Origin: Roseiarcus sp036513315
Lineage (GTDB): Bacteria > Pseudomonadota > Alphaproteobacteria > Rhizobiales > Beijerinckiaceae
Direction of reading: 5' to 3'
Assembly: GCA_036513315.1 (NCBI GenBank)
Contig: DATBZF010000056.1
Location: forward strand, 1-64,000
Length of the DNA stretch: 64,000 bases
Part shown: piece by piece, positions 17,308-26,621 of the stretch
Numbering within the stretch: the first letter of the stretch is position 1
Layout: the number at the start of each line of letters is the position of its first letter
The notes under the pieces: generated by a model
What the model was told of the DNA's origin: nothing
What the model saw: the letters and a program-made list of their open reading frames with translations, nothing else
The model's database searches: none
Program-made: the position numbers and the translations under genes

Positions 17308-18204
17308 ATGAACGAGACGCGCAAAGCGAGCCCGCAGGAACAATCTGAAATCCTGATGCAGGCGCTGCCTCATATGCTCCGCTATGACGAGGCGATCATT
17401 GTCGTCAAATATGGCGGCCACGCGATGGGCGATGAAGCCAAGGGGCGCGATTTTGCGCGCGACATGGTCTTGCTCGAACAATCGGGCGTCAATCCAGTGG
17501 TCGTCCACGGCGGCGGACCGCAGATCGGCTCGATGCTGGAAAAGCTCGGCATCAAGTCGACATTCTCAGGCGGCCTGCGCGTCACCGACAAAGCGACCGT
17601 CGAAATCGTCGAAATGGTGCTCGCCGGCGCCATCAACAAGCAGATCGTCGGCACCATCAACGCCCAGGGCGGCCGGGCGGTCGGCCTGTGCGGCAAGGAC
17701 GGCAATATGGTGATAGCGCGTAAAGTCGCGCCGCGCGGCGGCGACAATGGCGCACATATCGAGGATGTCGTCGATCTCGGCTTTGTCGGCGAGCCCGAGA
17801 AGGTCGATATCACCGTGCTCGAACAGATCCTCGGCCGTGAGCTCATTCCCGTTCTCGCCCCGGTGGCGCAGGGCGCCGATGGCGAGACCTACAACGTCAA
17901 CGCCGACACATTCGCCGGCGCAATCGCCGGCGCGCTGGGCGCCAAGCGTTTGCTGTTGTTGACCGATGTGCCCGGCGTTCTCGACAAGAACAAGGAGCTC
18001 ATCAAGGAGCTGAAGGTGGACGACATTCGCGGCCTGATCGCCGACGGCACGATCACCGGCGGCATGATCCCCAAGGTCGAGACCTGCATCTATGCGCTTG
18101 AGCAGGGGGTCGAGGGCGTGGTCATCCTCGACGGCAAAATCCCGCATGCCGTCTTGATCGAACTCCTGACCGATCATGGCGCGGGCACTTTGATCACGCG
18201 CTAG
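17308..18204 (+). CDS. argB: Acetylglutamate kinase
   Basis: 299 residues, full length. It phosphorylates N-acetyl-L-glutamate, the second step of arginine synthesis. The substrate and ATP motifs IIVVKYGGHAMGD, VVVHGGGPQIGSMLEKLGI, FSGGLRVTDKATVEIVEMVL and the N-acetylglutamate-binding NVNADTFAGAIAGALGAKRL are intact. GGMIPKVETCIYAL near the end is the arginine-feedback-sensitive type C-terminal region. The N-terminal helix (NETRKASPQEQSEILMQALPHML) is the extension found in arginine-inhibited, hexameric enzymes. The ATG at 17308 was chosen over an in-frame start at 17278. Confidence 0.96.
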   Translation: MNETRKASPQEQSEILMQALPHMLRYDEAIIVVKYGGHAMGDEAKGRDFARDMVLLEQSGVNPVVVHGGGPQIGSMLEKLGIKSTFSGGLRVTDKATVEIVEMVLAGAINKQIVGTINAQGGRAVGLCGKDGNMVIARKVAPRGGDNGAHIEDVVDLGFVGEPEKVDITVLEQILGRELIPVLAPVAQGADGETYNVNADTFAGAIAGALGAKRLLLLTDVPGVLDKNKELIKELKVDDIRGLIADGTITGGMIPKVETCIYALEQGVEGVVILDGKIPHAVLIELLTDHGAGTLITR

Positions 18205-18244
18205 GAGGCTATTCGCCGCGCGGCGCCTTTGCTAACAAAGCGCG

Positions 18245-18937
18245 ATGCGAATTCTCGCGATAGACACTTCCTGCGGCGCCGTGTCGGCCTGCGTCCTCGA
18301 CAGCGGCGCCGACTCGGCGCTTGCGCGGCGCAGCGAGCCGATGCAGCGCGGCCACGCCGAGGCCTTGGCGCCCTTGCTGGAGCGGCTGATGTTTAGCGTC
18401 GAAGGCGGGTTCGCAAGCCTCGATCGCATCGCGGCGACGGTCGGGCCGGGCTCGTTCACCGGCATTCGCGTTGGCCTGGCCACCGCGCGCGCGATAGGTC
18501 TGGCGCTGAACGTTCCTGTCATCGGCGTCTCCACGCTTGTCGCTTTCGCCGGGCCATTGCTGCTTGAGCCGGCGCCGGGAATCATCGCCTCGGCGATCGA
18601 CGCGCGGCACGGCCGGGTCTATCTGCAATTATTCGAGGCGATGGGAGGCCGGCCGCTGATCCCGGCCCGGATCGAGGGCCTACGCGAAGCGGTGCGGGCG
18701 ATCGGCGCCGGTCCGGTTCGCATGACGGGCAGCGGCGCCGGCATATTGGCCCTGGAGGCGGCCCTCGCCGGCCTGAACGCGGATCTCGCCGGCGACGCCG
18801 ATTATCCCGACATTCTCGCCATCGCCCGCATCGGGCTCGCCATGGATCCGCGCGATTGCCCGCCGCGTCCCCTTTATCTCAAGCCGCCCGATGCGCAGCC
18901 GGCGTCCGGAGAGAGCATCGCTCGCGCCAACCTCTGA
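18245..18937 (+). CDS. tsaB: tRNA t6A37 biosynthesis protein TsaB
   Basis: 230 residues. The opening MRILAIDTSCGAVSACVL and the core motif TVGPGSFTGIRVGLATARAIG identify TsaB (YeaZ), the partner of TsaD and TsaE in threonylcarbamoyl-adenosine formation at position 37 of ANN-decoding tRNAs. It is the first gene of a tight plus-strand run (tsaB, rimI, plsC, miaB, phoH, ybeY, corC), with gaps of 15, 7, 29 and 12 bases and then overlaps. Confidence 0.93.
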   Translation: MRILAIDTSCGAVSACVLDSGADSALARRSEPMQRGHAEALAPLLERLMFSVEGGFASLDRIAATVGPGSFTGIRVGLATARAIGLALNVPVIGVSTLVAFAGPLLLEPAPGIIASAIDARHGRVYLQLFEAMGGRPLIPARIEGLREAVRAIGAGPVRMTGSGAGILALEAALAGLNADLAGDADYPDILAIARIGLAMDPRDCPPRPLYLKPPDAQPASGESIARANL

Positions 18938-18952
18938 TCCAGCAGGCCAAGG

Positions 18953-19435
18953 ATGCTGTTTCGATTTAGAAAATCCGTCCCTCCGGTGATCCGCCCTCTG
19001 CACAGCGACAGGGCCGAGTCCTGCGCGACGATCCACGCTGAATCCTTCGCTCATCCCTGGTCGCCGGCCGAATTCGAGACGCTGCTGTCGAGCAAGACGA
19101 CGCTCGGCGTCGCCGCGATCGACGCCGCCAGCAACGCACTAAGAGGGTTCGCGCTTTCGCGACTCGCCGCCGACGAGGCCGAGATTCTGACGATCGCAGT
19201 GCATAGCCCCCATCGCAGCCGCGGCATCGGCCGCGCGCTGATGAGCGACACGCTGTCGCGTCTTGCCGATTGGCACGTGCGATCGTTGTTTCTTGAGGTC
19301 GAGCAAACCAATCGGGCCGCCATCGCGCTCTATTCGCGCATGGGATTCCGAGAAGTCGGCCAAAGGCGCGGCTATTATCAAAAACAGCGCGAATCGGCCG
19401 CGACGGCGCTTGTGCTGCGAAAAGACCTGGCGTGA
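18953..19435 (+). CDS. rimI: Ribosomal protein S18-alanine N-acetyltransferase-like GNAT protein
   Basis: 160 residues with a complete GNAT domain. The acetyl-CoA loop is HSPHRSRGIGRALM and the C-terminal motif is LEVEQTNRAAIALYSRMGFREVGQRRGYY, the RimI signature. RimI acetylates the N-terminal alanine of ribosomal protein S18. The position directly after tsaB is the classical tsaB-rimI pairing and supports the call. The target itself cannot be shown from sequence. Confidence 0.9.
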   Translation: MLFRFRKSVPPVIRPLHSDRAESCATIHAESFAHPWSPAEFETLLSSKTTLGVAAIDAASNALRGFALSRLAADEAEILTIAVHSPHRSRGIGRALMSDTLSRLADWHVRSLFLEVEQTNRAAIALYSRMGFREVGQRRGYYQKQRESAATALVLRKDLA

Positions 19436-19442
19436 GCGCGCC

Positions 19443-20270
19443 ATGACCGCGGTGAGAATCATGGTTGCGCTCCCGGTGGTGGGGCTCATTCTGCTTCTGG
19501 GCGCCCCTTTCCGCTGGCTCGCCGTGTGGCAGGGGTGGAAAACCGGCGAAATATTGCCGGTTTTGTTCCACCGGACGATATGTGCGGCGTTGGGCGTGCG
19601 CATCTGCGTGCATGGGCGGGCGGCGTCGACGCGTCCGCAACTGGTGGTGTCCAACCACGTCTCATGGTTGGATATTCCCATTCTTGCATCAATGCGTCCG
19701 ACCGAGTTCCTGGCCAAGAAGGAAGTGGGGGCCGGGCCTCTGGTGCGGGCGCTGCTGGCTCTGCAGGGCGTCGCTTTGGTCGATCGAAAAAGGCGTCTCG
19801 GCATACCCGCGGTCAATGCCGAAATCGCCGGGCGCATGCGCGACGGCGCCGCGGTCATTTTATTCGCCGAGGCGACCACCAGCGACGCCAACCGCATTTT
19901 ACGCTTTCGATCATCGCATTTTGAAGCCGTCCGGCAAACGCTGGCGCCCGGCTTTGCCGGCCAGGCGATCGTGCAGCCGATTTTCATCGCTTACAGCAGG
20001 CGAGCTGGCCTGCCGCTCGGCCGATCGGGGCGGCCGAAAGTGGCCTGGTACGGCGATATGGTCTTTTTTGATCATCTGTGGCGCCTGCTTGCGGCGGGGC
20101 GGATCGATTGCGATATATATTGCGGCGCGCCGATACCGTTTTTCCAAAACTCCAACCGGAAAGAGGTGGCGCGCCGGACGGAGAGCGCCGTGCGAGCGAT
20201 GGCGAGGGCGCGCGCCAGCCGGCCGGGGGAGACGACGTCAGCTATTCCTGCCGGAGCGGAAACGTCGTAG
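19443..20270 (+). CDS. plsC: 1-acyl-sn-glycerol-3-phosphate acyltransferase
   Basis: 275 residues. A hydrophobic N-terminal anchor (about 6-28) is followed by the acyltransferase box NHVSWLD (His72, Asp77), EFLAKKEVG, and LFAEATTSDANR. The last is a variant of the usual EGTTS block, with Ala for Gly. It makes phosphatidic acid from lysophosphatidic acid at the inner membrane. The ATG at 19443 is 7 bases after rimI. The frame extends upstream into rimI but without family similarity. Lysophospholipid or ornithine-lipid acyltransferase (OlsA) is an alternative for this family. Confidence 0.87.
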   Translation: MTAVRIMVALPVVGLILLLGAPFRWLAVWQGWKTGEILPVLFHRTICAALGVRICVHGRAASTRPQLVVSNHVSWLDIPILASMRPTEFLAKKEVGAGPLVRALLALQGVALVDRKRRLGIPAVNAEIAGRMRDGAAVILFAEATTSDANRILRFRSSHFEAVRQTLAPGFAGQAIVQPIFIAYSRRAGLPLGRSGRPKVAWYGDMVFFDHLWRLLAAGRIDCDIYCGAPIPFFQNSNRKEVARRTESAVRAMARARASRPGETTSAIPAGAETS

Positions 20271-20299
20271 ATAGCGGATAAGTTTCACGAGGAGCAATT

Positions 20300-21814
20300 T
20301 TGTCCGCAGTATTTTCTCGCGCCCAGGACGGGTCGGCCGGGGCGCCCGCCTCCCACGACTCGGGCGTCGCAACGCGGCTGACCGATCGGACGAAGCGTAT
20401 TTTTGTAAAGTCGTTCGGCTGCCAGATGAACGTTTATGATTCCCAGCGCATGGCCGATGTGGCCGCCCGGGACGGCTATCAAGAGGCCGCAAAAATCGAA
20501 GACGCCGACTTGATCGTGCTCAACACCTGCCATATCCGCGAGCGCGCCTCGGAGAAAATCTATTCGGAACTGGGCAAGGTTCGCCAATTACGGGAAGAGC
20601 GCGAGAGCGCAGGACTGAAGACGACAATTGTCGTGGCCGGCTGCGTCGCGCAAGCGGAAGGGGCCGAAATATTGCGCCGGCAGCCGGCGGTCGATCTTGT
20701 CGTCGGCCCGCAGAACTATCATCGGCTGCCGGAATTATTGCGCAGGGCGAGCCGACGCCCCGGAATTGTCGATACGGCCTTTCCCGTTGAAGACAAATTC
20801 GACCATTTGCCGGTCCCGGCCGCGGCGACGATTCGCTCGCGCGGCGTCAGCGCCTTCGTCACGGTCCAGGAGGGCTGCGACAAGTTCTGCTCGTTCTGCG
20901 TCGTGCCCTACACCCGGGGCGCTGAAAGCTCCCGCCCCGTCGCCAAGGTGATGGACGAAATCACCCATCTCGCCGCCGCGGGCGTGCGCGAAGTGACGCT
21001 GATCGGGCAGAACGTAAACGCCTATCATGGGCAAGGCGACGACGGACGCATTTTCGATCTCGCCGATCTCCTCAGCCTTGTCGCCGGAATTCCCGGCATC
21101 CTTCGCGTTCGCTATACGACCTCGCACCCCAACGATATGAGCGACGCGCTGATCCGCGCACATCGGGACAATCCCTCCCTGGCGCCCTACCTGCACCTTC
21201 CGATTCAATCCGGCTCCAATCGAATTCTGGCGGCGATGAATCGCAAGCACGAAGTCGGCGATTACAGGGATATCGTCGCAAGGGTGCGGGCGGCGCGGCC
21301 CGATATCGCGCTTTCCTCGGATTTCATCGTGGGTTACCCCGGCGAGAGCGACGCCGATTTCAAGGAGACGCTTGATCTTGTCCGCGCCGTCGGCTTTGCT
21401 GCCTCCTATACGTTTAAATATTCACCGAGGCCCGGCACGCCGGGAGCTGAGCTGAAGAACCAGATCGACGATCAGACAAAAGCCGCACGGTTGCTGATTC
21501 TTCAACAATTGCTTGAGGATCAACGGCAGAGCTTCAACCGCGCCGCCGTCGGGCGGACGATGCCGGTCCTGTTCGAGAAATTGGGCCGCCATCCCGGTCA
21601 GGCGATCGGCCGCTCCCCCTATCTGCAATCGGTGGTCGCCGCTGGCGGCGCGACGCTGATCGGCGCGATCGCGGATGTCGAAATCATGGATGTCGGGCCC
21701 AATTCCCTGCGCGGGCGCATCGTCACGCCAGCGTCACAGATTTTGGGCGAGAGTCCGGCCAAACGGGTATTTCCAGGCAAAGCAGATTCGCATGTGCAGG
21801 AAGAGAATGCTTGA
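20300..21814 (+). CDS. miaB: tRNA-2-methylthio-N6-dimethylallyladenosine synthase MiaB
   Basis: 504 residues, a radical-SAM methylthiotransferase that adds the 2-methylthio group to i6A37 in tRNA. The N-terminal MTTase domain carries the first cluster ligands in SFGCQMNVYDSQRM, NTCHIRERA and AGCVAQAEG. The radical SAM motif CDKFCSFC has cysteines at 193, 197 and 200, followed by VVPYTRG. A TRAM domain lies at the end. Translation starts at a TTG preceded by GAGGAG, the only start with a good ribosome site. The first 30 residues form a nonconserved extension. Confidence 0.96.
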   Translation: MSAVFSRAQDGSAGAPASHDSGVATRLTDRTKRIFVKSFGCQMNVYDSQRMADVAARDGYQEAAKIEDADLIVLNTCHIRERASEKIYSELGKVRQLREERESAGLKTTIVVAGCVAQAEGAEILRRQPAVDLVVGPQNYHRLPELLRRASRRPGIVDTAFPVEDKFDHLPVPAAATIRSRGVSAFVTVQEGCDKFCSFCVVPYTRGAESSRPVAKVMDEITHLAAAGVREVTLIGQNVNAYHGQGDDGRIFDLADLLSLVAGIPGILRVRYTTSHPNDMSDALIRAHRDNPSLAPYLHLPIQSGSNRILAAMNRKHEVGDYRDIVARVRAARPDIALSSDFIVGYPGESDADFKETLDLVRAVGFAASYTFKYSPRPGTPGAELKNQIDDQTKAARLLILQQLLEDQRQSFNRAAVGRTMPVLFEKLGRHPGQAIGRSPYLQSVVAAGGATLIGAIADVEIMDVGPNSLRGRIVTPASQILGESPAKRVFPGKADSHVQEENA

Positions 21815-21826
21815 GGTTGAACGCCA

Positions 21827-22912
21827 ATGGCGTCGGGAGATGACCGATTGAGAGCGCAGGACCGGACGGTTTCGAGGATTGCCTCCTTCGCGCCCGAAAG
21901 CGCGGCGGAGGCGCGAGACGCCAAACCTGCCGAAATCACGCTGTCTTTCGATGACAACGGGCTCGCCTCGATCGTCTTTGGCCATTACGATCAGAATATC
22001 GCCAAGATCGAACGGCGCCTCGGCGTGGTCGCCAACGCCAATGGCAATCAGATCGTCATCAAGGGCCCGAAAGAAGCCTGCGAAAACGCGAGACGGGTTC
22101 TCGAATTGCTCTATGCGCGCGCCAAACTGGGCCAGGCCGCGGACCTTGGCGATGTCGAAGGCGCGATTGCCGAAGTCGCGCTGCAGGGCAGTCTGTTTCC
22201 GAGCGAAATCGACGGCGCCAGACCCTCATTTCACCAGATCAAGACGCGCCGGAAGGGAATCGTGCGCGCGCGCAACGCCGCCCAGGATCTCTATCTCTCA
22301 GCTCTCAAGCAGAACGAACTGGTGTTCGCTGAGGGACCGGCGGGAACGGGCAAGACCTGGCTCGCCGTCGGGCACGCGGTTTCGCTGCTCGAACAGGGCG
22401 TCGTCGAGCGCCTGATCCTGTCGCGGCCGGCAGTCGAGGCGGGTGAGCGTCTTGGCTTCCTGCCAGGCGATATGCGCGACAAGGTCGATCCCTATCTGCG
22501 CCCCATTTACGACGCCTTGCATGACTTCATGGAAGGCAGAATGGTCGAGCGCGGCATCCAGACCGGCATGATCGAAATTGCGCCCCTCGCTTTCATGCGT
22601 GGGCGCACATTGGCCAAATCGGTCGTCCTGCTGGACGAGGCGCAAAACGCGACTTCGATGCAGATGAAAATGTTCCTGACGCGCCTTGGCGAGGGTTCGC
22701 GCATGATCATCAACGGCGACCCGACGCAGACCGATCTGCCGTCCGGGCAGAAGTCCGGTTTGAGCGAAGCCGTCGCGCTGCTGCGCGGCCTCGAAGGCGT
22801 CGGTCATGTCGTCTTTCGTCATGGCGACGTCGTGCGGCACGATCTCGTGCGCCGCATCGTCGCCGCCTATGAAGGCGCCAGTCAGCAAAGCCAGAACGGA
22901 TCGGCGCGATGA
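21827..22912 (+). CDS. phoH: PhoH-like ATPase
   Basis: 361 residues. The Walker A motif GPAGTGKTW is at about 170-178 and Walker B VVLLDEAQNAT at about 268, followed by MKMFLTRLGEGSRMIINGDPTQTDLP. This is the PhoH/YbeZ type that works with YbeY in ribosome-linked RNA metabolism. The N-terminal ~120 residues include a KH-like segment (FGHYDQNIAKIERRLGVVAN). It overlaps ybeY by 4 bases (ATGA), the usual phoH-ybeY coupling. Confidence 0.94.
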   Translation: MASGDDRLRAQDRTVSRIASFAPESAAEARDAKPAEITLSFDDNGLASIVFGHYDQNIAKIERRLGVVANANGNQIVIKGPKEACENARRVLELLYARAKLGQAADLGDVEGAIAEVALQGSLFPSEIDGARPSFHQIKTRRKGIVRARNAAQDLYLSALKQNELVFAEGPAGTGKTWLAVGHAVSLLEQGVVERLILSRPAVEAGERLGFLPGDMRDKVDPYLRPIYDALHDFMEGRMVERGIQTGMIEIAPLAFMRGRTLAKSVVLLDEAQNATSMQMKMFLTRLGEGSRMIINGDPTQTDLPSGQKSGLSEAVALLRGLEGVGHVVFRHGDVVRHDLVRRIVAAYEGASQQSQNGSAR

Positions 22913-23406
22913 AACCGAAGATTGAAATCGCGCGGATTTCGCCGCTCTGGCGCGCTTTGCCGGGCGCCGAAAAACTGGCGCGACGCGCGATCACGGCCAG
23001 TTTGGCGACAAGCGGGGCGGCAATCCTCGACGGCGCCGAAGTCAGCGTGCGGCTTGCCGACGACAGGCAAATCCAGGCGCTCAACGCGCAGTGGAGAGGC
23101 CTCGACAAACCCACCAACGTGCTCTCCTTTCCCGCCGCGACGCCGCTGAAAATCGATGCTGCGCCGATGCTCGGCGATATCGTCGTCGCCTTCGAAACGA
23201 CGGAACGGGAAGCGGCTGAGGAGGGCAAGACCCTCGCCGACCATGCCGCTCATCTCGTGGTGCATGGCTTTCTGCATTTGTTGGGCTATGACCATCAGAC
23301 CGCCGCCGAGGCGAACGATATGGAAATGCTGGAGACGCGCATTTTGGCGAGGCTGGGCATTGCCGACCCCTATGCCGCCACCGTTCCCATGGACGCCGAC
23401 GCATGA
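22909..23406 (+). CDS. ybeY: Endoribonuclease YbeY
   Basis: 165 residues. The zinc-binding signature HGFLHLLGYDH (about 118-128) supplies the three histidines of the metal site, and LNAQWRGLDKPTNVLSFP is the preceding family block. YbeY is a single-strand endoribonuclease needed for 16S rRNA 3' maturation and ribosome quality control. It overlaps phoH upstream and corC downstream by 4 bases each, so all three are translationally coupled. Confidence 0.95.
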   Translation: MKPKIEIARISPLWRALPGAEKLARRAITASLATSGAAILDGAEVSVRLADDRQIQALNAQWRGLDKPTNVLSFPAATPLKIDAAPMLGDIVVAFETTEREAAEEGKTLADHAAHLVVHGFLHLLGYDHQTAAEANDMEMLETRILARLGIADPYAATVPMDADA

Positions 23407-24455
23407 GCGAGACGGAGCGGGCCGCGGCGGTCGCGGCCGATCATTCGGCGCCGGCGCGGGAACCGCCGGCCGGATTGTTCGAACGCCTTCGCGCTTTGTT
23501 CGGCCTAGGGCCGGCCTCGGTGCGCGATGATCTTGAGGACGCCCTGGTCGGCGCCGGCGCCGATGCGGATTTCACCCCGCAGGAACGGACTATTCTGACC
23601 AATGTTCTCGGCTTGCACGATGTGCGGGTCGAGGATGTGATGGTGCCGCGCGCCGACATTATCGCTTTGGGGATCGACGCCCCGCTCGGCGAAGTGCTGT
23701 CGCTGTTTCGCACCGCCGGCCATTCGCGCCTGCCGGTGCATGGCGAAACGCTCGATGATCCGCGCGGCATGGTACACATCCGGGATTTCGTCGACTATCT
23801 CGCGGCCGAACCGCAATTCGGGCTGGTCCCAGATGCCTCCAAGCCCGACGGCGCCGCGGCAAGCGCCGATTCAAAACTCGGGATGCGCCTGCCGCTTTCG
23901 CGCGCCAACATCCTGCGGCCGGTTCTATTCGCGCCGCCCTCGATGCCGGCCCTCGACCTCCTGGTGAAAATGCAGGCCTCGCATACGCATATGGCTCTGG
24001 TGATCGATGAATATGGCGGCACTGACGGGCTCGTCTCGATCGAGGACGTCGTCGAGGCGATCGTCGGCGATATCGAGGACGAACATGACGAGGCCGATGC
24101 GCGGGAAATCGCGCAAACCGCGGACGGGGCCTTTATCGCCGAGGCGAGGGCCAGCCTGGACGTGGTTTCGAAAGCGCTCGGCTTCGATCTGTCGACTCTG
24201 GCGGACGCCGAAGATGTCGACACGATCGGCGGCTTGATCATGGCCAAGGCGGGTCGCGTGCCCGGACGCGGCGAAATCGTCACCGGCCTCGGCGACTTTG
24301 AGTTTGAGATTCTCGACGCCGACCCGCGACGGATCAAGCGCCTGAAAATCCACCCTCTGGCCGGCCGGCCGCGCCGCATCGCGGCCCGCAAGCGGCGGAG
24401 CGCGGGAGAAACAGCCGTCGGATCGCCTACCGAAGCCGAGCCGTCGTCCAAATAG
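23403..24455 (+). CDS. corC: CorC/HlyC-type CBS-domain protein
   Basis: 350 residues with no membrane span. Two CBS domains occupy about 75-210 (VEDVMVPRADIIALGIDAPL ... MALVIDEYGGTDGLVSIED). A CorC_HlyC domain with VDTIGGLIMAKAGRVPGRGE follows at about 245-320. Soluble CorC-type proteins are linked to magnesium and cobalt efflux and, in the ybeY neighbourhood, to envelope homeostasis. The basic, low-complexity tail is not part of the domain. Confidence 0.9.
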   Translation: MSETERAAAVAADHSAPAREPPAGLFERLRALFGLGPASVRDDLEDALVGAGADADFTPQERTILTNVLGLHDVRVEDVMVPRADIIALGIDAPLGEVLSLFRTAGHSRLPVHGETLDDPRGMVHIRDFVDYLAAEPQFGLVPDASKPDGAAASADSKLGMRLPLSRANILRPVLFAPPSMPALDLLVKMQASHTHMALVIDEYGGTDGLVSIEDVVEAIVGDIEDEHDEADAREIAQTADGAFIAEARASLDVVSKALGFDLSTLADAEDVDTIGGLIMAKAGRVPGRGEIVTGLGDFEFEILDADPRRIKRLKIHPLAGRPRRIAARKRRSAGETAVGSPTEAEPSSK

Positions 24456-24648
24456 CGCCGCGTCCGTTCGTCGCCGCGATCCAATTTGCGTGATCTTGTT
24501 TGATTGAATGCGGCCTCGGCGCTAGAGCTTTAGTTTGCCGCAAGGTTCGCTGGAAAACGGATTTCCGCTTTTTCTGACTTTGCTTCCGGGACGCCAGCGC
24601 TTGCTTTCAACCGATTTGAGGCTATCCCGCGAAGGGAATTTTATCGGC
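24456..24648. other. Spacer between corC and lnt
   Basis: This 193-base spacer is the only break in the run and probably holds a promoter for lnt. It includes CTAGAGCTTTAGTTTGCCGC at 24521, which begins like the CTAGAGC palindromic repeats common in Hyphomicrobiales genomes. No matching second arm is clear. Confidence 0.3.
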
Positions 24649-26262
24649 GTGATCGCCCAGAGCGTTATTCTCGCCTGGGATTGGCGGCGGCGCGCGATCG
24701 CCTTCGGCGCCGGCGCCATCGGCGCCCTGGCCCTGCCGCCGTTCGACTTCCTGCCGGCGATGCTTGCGCCGATGATGACGGCGGTCTGGCTGATCGACGG
24801 CTCGGCCGTCGGTGGCGCGAGCGGACGTTCGATCGGCCGATCGATGCGATCGGCTTTCGGCGCCGGCTGGTGGTGGGGCTTTGGCTATTTCGTCGCCGGC
24901 CTCTGGTGGCTCGGCGCCGCCTTTCTGGTCGAGGCCGACAAATTCGCCTGGGCGCTTCCACTGGGCGTTCTGGCGCTCCCCGCCGGCCTCGCTGTTTTCC
25001 CCGCCCTCGGCTTCGCCATCGCACGATTGTTGTGGTCGCCGGGCGCCGGACGCGTTTTCGCGCTCGCCGTCGGCCTAGGCGCCAGCGAGGGGCTGCGCGC
25101 GCTCGCGCTGACCGGATTTCCCTGGAACGAAATTGGCATGGCGCTCGGCCAGAATCTCGTTCTTGCGCAGTTTGCGTCGATCGTGGGTCTGCACGGGCTG
25201 ACGCTCCTCACCGTCGCTATTTTTGCGGCGCCGGCGACTTTGGTTGATGAGCGAAGCGGACGCTGGTTCTTCGGTCCGATCCTGCTGGCCTGCGCGGCTC
25301 TGGGATCGCTCGCCGCTTTTGGCGCGTTTCGCCTGTCGGCGCCGGAGGCGGCGGATGTCGCTGGCGTGAAGCTGCGCATCATGCAGCCCAATGTCGCGCA
25401 GGACGCTAATTTCCGGCCGCAAAACAAAGACGCGATCATGCGGAACTATCTCGCGCTGTCCGACCGCGCGACCTCGCCCAATTCGACCGGCGTCGCCGAC
25501 GTCACCCATTTGATCTGGCCGGAATCAGCTTTCCCGTTCCTGTTGGCGCGCGATCCTCAGGCGCTGGCGCAAATTGGCGAACTCCTGCACAGCGGCGCCA
25601 TTCTCATCACCGGCGCCGCGCGCATCGCCGAGCGCGTCCCCGGCGATAGGCGCGATCATTACTTCAATTCGATCCAGGTCATCGGCGCTCGTGGCGCGCT
25701 GCTCGATCGCTACGACAAGCAGCATTTGGTGCCGTTCGGCGAATACCTGCCTTTTGCCGAACTTTTCGAACGTTTCGGCGTGACGCAATTCATTCATTTT
25801 CCGGGCGGCTTCGACGCCGGCGACGGCCAGAGCGTCCTGCATGCGCCCGGGCTGCCCGACGCGCTGCCGCTCATCTGCTACGAGGCGGTGTTTCCGCGGG
25901 AGATCGGCTCCTTTTTCCGACCCGACGAAAGCCGCGCGGGCTGGATGCTGAATGTCACCGACGATGCGTGGTTCGGCGTGACCCCGGGACCGTATCAGCA
26001 TTTCGCGCAAGCCCGCCTGCGCGCCGTTGAACAAGGCCTGCCCCTCGTGCGCGCCGCCAATTCCGGCGTTTCGGCTGTTGTCGATGGTCTTGGCCGCGTC
26101 GTCGCCGAACTTCCGCTCGGCGTCGAAGGCGTGCTCGACAGCGCGCTGCCGGCGCCGGCGCCGCCGACTTTCTATTCCAGATTCGGCGCCCTTGCGCCAA
26201 TTTTGTTATGGGTGGTCTTGCTGTTTCTCTCCGTTCTTTCCAAGCGGAAGCGCCGAACGTGA
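24649..26262 (+). CDS. lnt: Apolipoprotein N-acyltransferase
   Basis: 537 residues. The N-terminal half has six to seven membrane helices, and the C-terminal half is a nitrilase-type domain on the periplasmic side. The catalytic triad is visible: Glu292 in WPESAFPF, Lys357 in RYDKQHLVPFGEYLP and Cys410 in LICYEAVFPRE. It adds the third acyl chain to lipoproteins. The GTG at 24649 gives the normal family length and has GAAGGGA upstream. The open frame reaches back to 24535, but that part has no family character. The stop overlaps the next gene (GTGA). Confidence 0.93.
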   Translation: MIAQSVILAWDWRRRAIAFGAGAIGALALPPFDFLPAMLAPMMTAVWLIDGSAVGGASGRSIGRSMRSAFGAGWWWGFGYFVAGLWWLGAAFLVEADKFAWALPLGVLALPAGLAVFPALGFAIARLLWSPGAGRVFALAVGLGASEGLRALALTGFPWNEIGMALGQNLVLAQFASIVGLHGLTLLTVAIFAAPATLVDERSGRWFFGPILLACAALGSLAAFGAFRLSAPEAADVAGVKLRIMQPNVAQDANFRPQNKDAIMRNYLALSDRATSPNSTGVADVTHLIWPESAFPFLLARDPQALAQIGELLHSGAILITGAARIAERVPGDRRDHYFNSIQVIGARGALLDRYDKQHLVPFGEYLPFAELFERFGVTQFIHFPGGFDAGDGQSVLHAPGLPDALPLICYEAVFPREIGSFFRPDESRAGWMLNVTDDAWFGVTPGPYQHFAQARLRAVEQGLPLVRAANSGVSAVVDGLGRVVAELPLGVEGVLDSALPAPAPPTFYSRFGALAPILLWVVLLFLSVLSKRKRRT

Positions 26263-26585
26263 TCCGGATTCTCATTCGCATTATCGGGCTCGCTTCGCTT
26301 GCCGGAGCATTCGCAGCGGGCGTGATCGATGGCGCGCGCTCGATCGCCGACAGCCATCTGTCGTATACGCCGATGGGGGTCACCGCTTATTGGGCGCTGC
26401 CCAACAAGTTCCCGCTCCTGCAGCCTTTCATCGAGCGCCAGATCAACCCGTTGGTGTGGGATCCGGTTCTTTTGAATATTCTGAAGCTGCCAACCTGGCT
26501 GGTGCTGGGTCTGCTCGGCTCCTGGCTTCTCTATGTCACGCGCAAACGGCCGCCGCCGATCGGACATTCCAACCGTTCGCGTTGA
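26259..26585 (+). CDS. Small two-span membrane protein of unknown function
   Basis: 108 residues from a GTG that overlaps the lnt stop. Two hydrophobic segments are visible (about 2-23 and 76-95). A polar middle section reads YTPMGVTAYWALPNKFPLLQPFIERQINPLVWDP and is probably periplasmic. The C-terminus is short and basic. No family is recognised, but the tight coupling to lnt suggests a role at the membrane, or simply shared expression. The next gene, lysC, is convergent. Confidence 0.7.
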   Translation: MIRILIRIIGLASLAGAFAAGVIDGARSIADSHLSYTPMGVTAYWALPNKFPLLQPFIERQINPLVWDPVLLNILKLPTWLVLGLLGSWLLYVTRKRPPPIGHSNRSR

Positions 26586-26621
26586 TGCGCGTGCGAAAAA
26601 TCCGCCACGGCGCCAAGAAGG